Shown here: one piece after another, positions 62,282-64,000 of the stretch
Numbering within the stretch: the first letter of the stretch is position 1
How the letters are laid out: each line of letters starts with the position of its first letter
DNA from: Gammaproteobacteria bacterium
GTDB lineage: Bacteria; Pseudomonadota; Gammaproteobacteria; Pseudomonadales; Pseudohongiellaceae
Direction: 5' to 3'
Assembly (NCBI GenBank): GCA_029244985.1
Contig: JAQWQD010000024.1
Coordinates: forward strand, 79,152-143,151
DNA: 64,000 nt
Position numbers and translations under genes: made by a program
Notes under the pieces: generated by a model
Databases searched by the model: none
Seen by the model: only the letters and a program-made list of their open reading frames with translations
What the model was told of the DNA's origin: nothing

Positions 62282-63142
62282 ATGAACAAAATCTTTTTTT
62301 TATTAGTTTGTTTCATTAGCGCTTATATTAATTTCTCTAGCTTTGCACAAACGACTGGCCCAATACGCGGCTCCTTGGTAGTCGTGGGGGGTGGCATGCT
62401 GGACTTAGACATCTTGCATCGATTTGCCGAATTAGCGGGTGGTCATGATGCGCCGATAGTCGTTATCCCAACCGCTGGTGGTGCAGAAAATTACAATCAG
62501 TACTGGAGTGGTCTCGAACAATTTAAACAAGCAGGGTTCACTAATCTCACCTTAATTCATACTTATGATCCAAACATTGCTGATACTGATGAGTTCGCAG
62601 AGCCAATTCATAATGCACAAGGTGTTTGGTTTGCTGGAGGACGGCAATGGAGGCTTGCTGATGCCTATTTAAATAACAAAGTACATGCAGCTCTAACTGG
62701 GCTATTAGAAAGAGATGGTGTTATTGGTGGCTCATCAGCCGGGGCGACTATTCTCGGCTCTTACTTGGTACGGGGCGATAGTTCTGGAAACACCATCATG
62801 ATGGGCGACCATGAAGAGGGGTTTGGCTTCATAAAAAATATTGCGATTGACCAACATCTTTTAAGGCGAAACCGCCACTTCGACCTCTTGGAAATCATCG
62901 AAGCAAAACCAGAGCTCTTAGGAATCGGACTTGATGAAGACACCGCTATCGTAGTGCAAGGCAATCTATTTGAGGTGATCGGGCAAAGTTATGCCGTGAT
63001 TTATGATCATGAGGACAAGCTTGATTCAGGCAGACAGTTTTATTTTCTGGAACCTGGTGATGAATTTAATCTGCTATCGCGCCAAGGCTACCGACCCGAA
63101 GCAGTACTAAGACCATTCGGTCGCGCAGCGGAGTCAAATTGA
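62282..63142 (+). CDS. Cyanophycinase-like S51-family peptidase, exported
   Basis: The 286-residue protein has a Sec signal peptide (ending SSFAQ). It has the S51 pattern GSLVVVGGGMLD, VWFAGGRQWRLAD and IGGSSAGA with nucleophile Ser152. Cyanophycinases cleave the aspartyl-arginine polymer cyanophycin, and relatives act on other beta-aspartyl peptides. GGGAG seven bases upstream sets the ATG at 62282. It follows the quinohemoprotein gene by about 50 bases and may share its transcript. True cyanophycin use is not shown. Confidence 0.85.
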   Translation: MNKIFFLLVCFISAYINFSSFAQTTGPIRGSLVVVGGGMLDLDILHRFAELAGGHDAPIVVIPTAGGAENYNQYWSGLEQFKQAGFTNLTLIHTYDPNIADTDEFAEPIHNAQGVWFAGGRQWRLADAYLNNKVHAALTGLLERDGVIGGSSAGATILGSYLVRGDSSGNTIMMGDHEEGFGFIKNIAIDQHLLRRNRHFDLLEIIEAKPELLGIGLDEDTAIVVQGNLFEVIGQSYAVIYDHEDKLDSGRQFYFLEPGDEFNLLSRQGYRPEAVLRPFGRAAESN

Positions 63143-63185
63143 CTTTAATTCAAAGTTTGCTGCTCGAGTTTCTGTAAAAGAAAAC

Positions 63186-63214
63186 AAAAAAAGGAAGCTC
63201 AAGCTTCCCTTTTT
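63186..63214. terminator. Bidirectional rho-independent terminator
   Basis: A-run, GGAAGC, a TCAA loop, GCTTCC and a T-run form a symmetric hairpin between the convergent cyanophycinase-like gene and the minus-strand gene at 63236. Flanking A and T runs would let it end transcripts from both sides. Confidence 0.85.
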
Positions 63215-63235
63215 AACTATCTTTGGTCTAGCTCT

Positions 63236-64000
63236 CTACCGCGACCAACTCGGCAACCAGGTATCGTCTTCCTCCCCCGAAGCTTCTTGCTTTCGGGCAC
63301 CGCTTAACATAAGTGGCATCGCATAATTAGCCTCGTGGCAGGCGTATTCAAATACATCGTCTTCAGTCAACTGCATCTCGACCACTGCTGTGAACTTATC
63401 CTCAAACATTTCAAGGTCTTCAACCGTCCACATATACTCCAAACGATTCTCATCAAGTCGGGTAAATCGTTCAGTTAATACCATCCCTTCACCCGTCCCA
63501 CTAAACCGGCTCAAATGAGTGAAATTTCTAGTGGTTACAACGAAAGTGTCTCCATCCCAATAACCTCTGGAATCGCCCTTCCACAAGCGCATATCCTCCG
63601 GTAGGTCTGGCCCATCATTGTCGGTAGGAATTATTCGATGGTCATTAACCATCTCGACCATGATTGCCACATGACCCTCAGTTTGCACCAACTTCATGAT
63701 GTTGTTGTAAGCGCCTGATCTCATAGGCGGGCCTGCATTAAATCCTAGGATGCACCGATCATAAAGATTCCGATCTTCAGGACCTTCCGGGGAACGACTT
63801 TGCAGAATACGAAAATAAGCCGCGGTCTCACGACCTCTGTCAGTCATAGCTGGCATCCGACCATTCTCAGGATAGACCAACTGAGAAGTCCGCATGGTCG
63901 TTGTCATTCTCGTTCCTTGGTCTAGGTAAAACTGGTTATAACCGACATCAAGATCCTGCTGGTCGTACTCGCCGTCAAAATCACTCGCTGCTCGCGCTTC
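63236..64000 (-). CDS. GKPDLQG-family exported protein, 5' part cut by window edge
   Basis: The frame is open to the right edge without a clear start, so the N-terminus, with any signal peptide and the GKPDLQG motif, lies outside. An ATG at 63907 is internal: the preceding residues GYNQFYLDQGTRM match GYNAFWVDPGSQF of the gene at 1-544. CILGFNAGPPM, GYWDGDTFVVTTRNF, LTERFT and EYMWTVEDLEMF define the shared family. About 254 residues are visible. The family is exported and of unknown function. It ends before a clear terminator. Confidence 0.8.
   Translation of the reverse strand, partial: EARAASDFDGEYDQQDLDVGYNQFYLDQGTRMTTTMRTSQLVYPENGRMPAMTDRGRETAAYFRILQSRSPEGPEDRNLYDRCILGFNAGPPMRSGAYNNIMKLVQTEGHVAIMVEMVNDHRIIPTDNDGPDLPEDMRLWKGDSRGYWDGDTFVVTTRNFTHLSRFSGTGEGMVLTERFTRLDENRLEYMWTVEDLEMFEDKFTAVVEMQLTEDDVFEYACHEANYAMPLMLSGARKQEASGEEDDTWLPSWSR

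Noticed and set aside
1..64000. tRNA, rRNA, CRISPR array, insertion sequence or phage genes
   Set aside because: I looked for them on both strands and saw no supporting motifs, repeats or transposase-like frames; this is a by-eye search.

Overview
The window reads as a chromosomal segment of a free-living, aerobic, Gram-negative bacterium, most likely a marine gammaproteobacterium of the oligotrophic OMG/OM182 type. That placement is inferred from gene content and moderate base composition. No rRNA or marker gene is present to confirm it. About 46 genes are packed on both strands. Many encode exported proteins: Sec or Tat signals, lipoboxes, quinoproteins, NHL propellers and hydrolases. I saw no rRNA, tRNA, CRISPR array, transposase, integrase or phage gene. 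The segment looks like stable, catabolism-rich chromosome rather than a mobile island.

Layout. At 1-10.3 kb are a truncated member of a secreted family marked by a TxxGKPDLQGxW motif (a second, truncated copy lies at 63.2-64 kb and a third, complete one at 8.9-9.8 kb), a DUF6351-type esterase-like lipoprotein, a YkgJ cysteine-cluster gene overlapping a coiled-coil periplasmic protein, a sialidase-like propeller, and a compact cytochrome c / HupE-like / membrane-anchor operon. At 10.3-18.1 kb are an acyltransferase-3 gene, a Tat-exported GMC dehydrogenase pair, 2-oxoacid:ferredoxin oxidoreductase korAB, and an NHL propeller. At 18.3-20.7 kb is an envelope-stress-like regulatory cassette: EF-hand protein, ECF sigma factor, anti-sigma-like membrane protein, Spy/CnrX-like periplasmic protein and a DUF1653 gene.

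At 20.9-30.5 kb are an M28 peptidase, a CNT nucleoside transporter, an MFS exporter, a GOB-like subclass B3 metallo-beta-lactamase homologue behind an amidase, an OYE-family flavin reductase and a second NHL propeller. At 30.7-44.7 kb are plus-strand blocks: a quinoprotein dehydrogenase with a lanthanide-type Asp pair, a small membrane protein, a sodium:solute symporter and an alpha/beta hydrolase, followed by two tandem quinoproteins, an MBL-fold hydrolase and a large M14 peptidase. At 44.7-57.6 kb is a long minus-strand run: MATE, DUF3500, a gamma-glutamyltransferase-like enzyme, a cox-type molybdenum hydroxylase cluster (coxG, S, L, M, D, E order), and a symporter with a small partner. At 57.8-64 kb are a DUF418 / enoyl-CoA hydratase-like pair, a quinohemoprotein with an internal cytochrome domain, a cyanophycinase-like peptidase and the second truncated GKPDLQG-family gene.

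Taken together, the genes suggest oxidation of alcohols, sugars or other small organics in the periplasm by quinoproteins, GMC enzymes and a molybdenum hydroxylase, with uptake through sodium symporters. Peptidases, amidases and esterases would supply the substrates. No single locus is provably a new system. The loci most worth a second look are the sigma/EF-hand/Spy-like cassette, the cytochrome-HupE operon, the quinoprotein-symporter operon, and the cox-type cluster whose active-site loop does not match true CO dehydrogenase.
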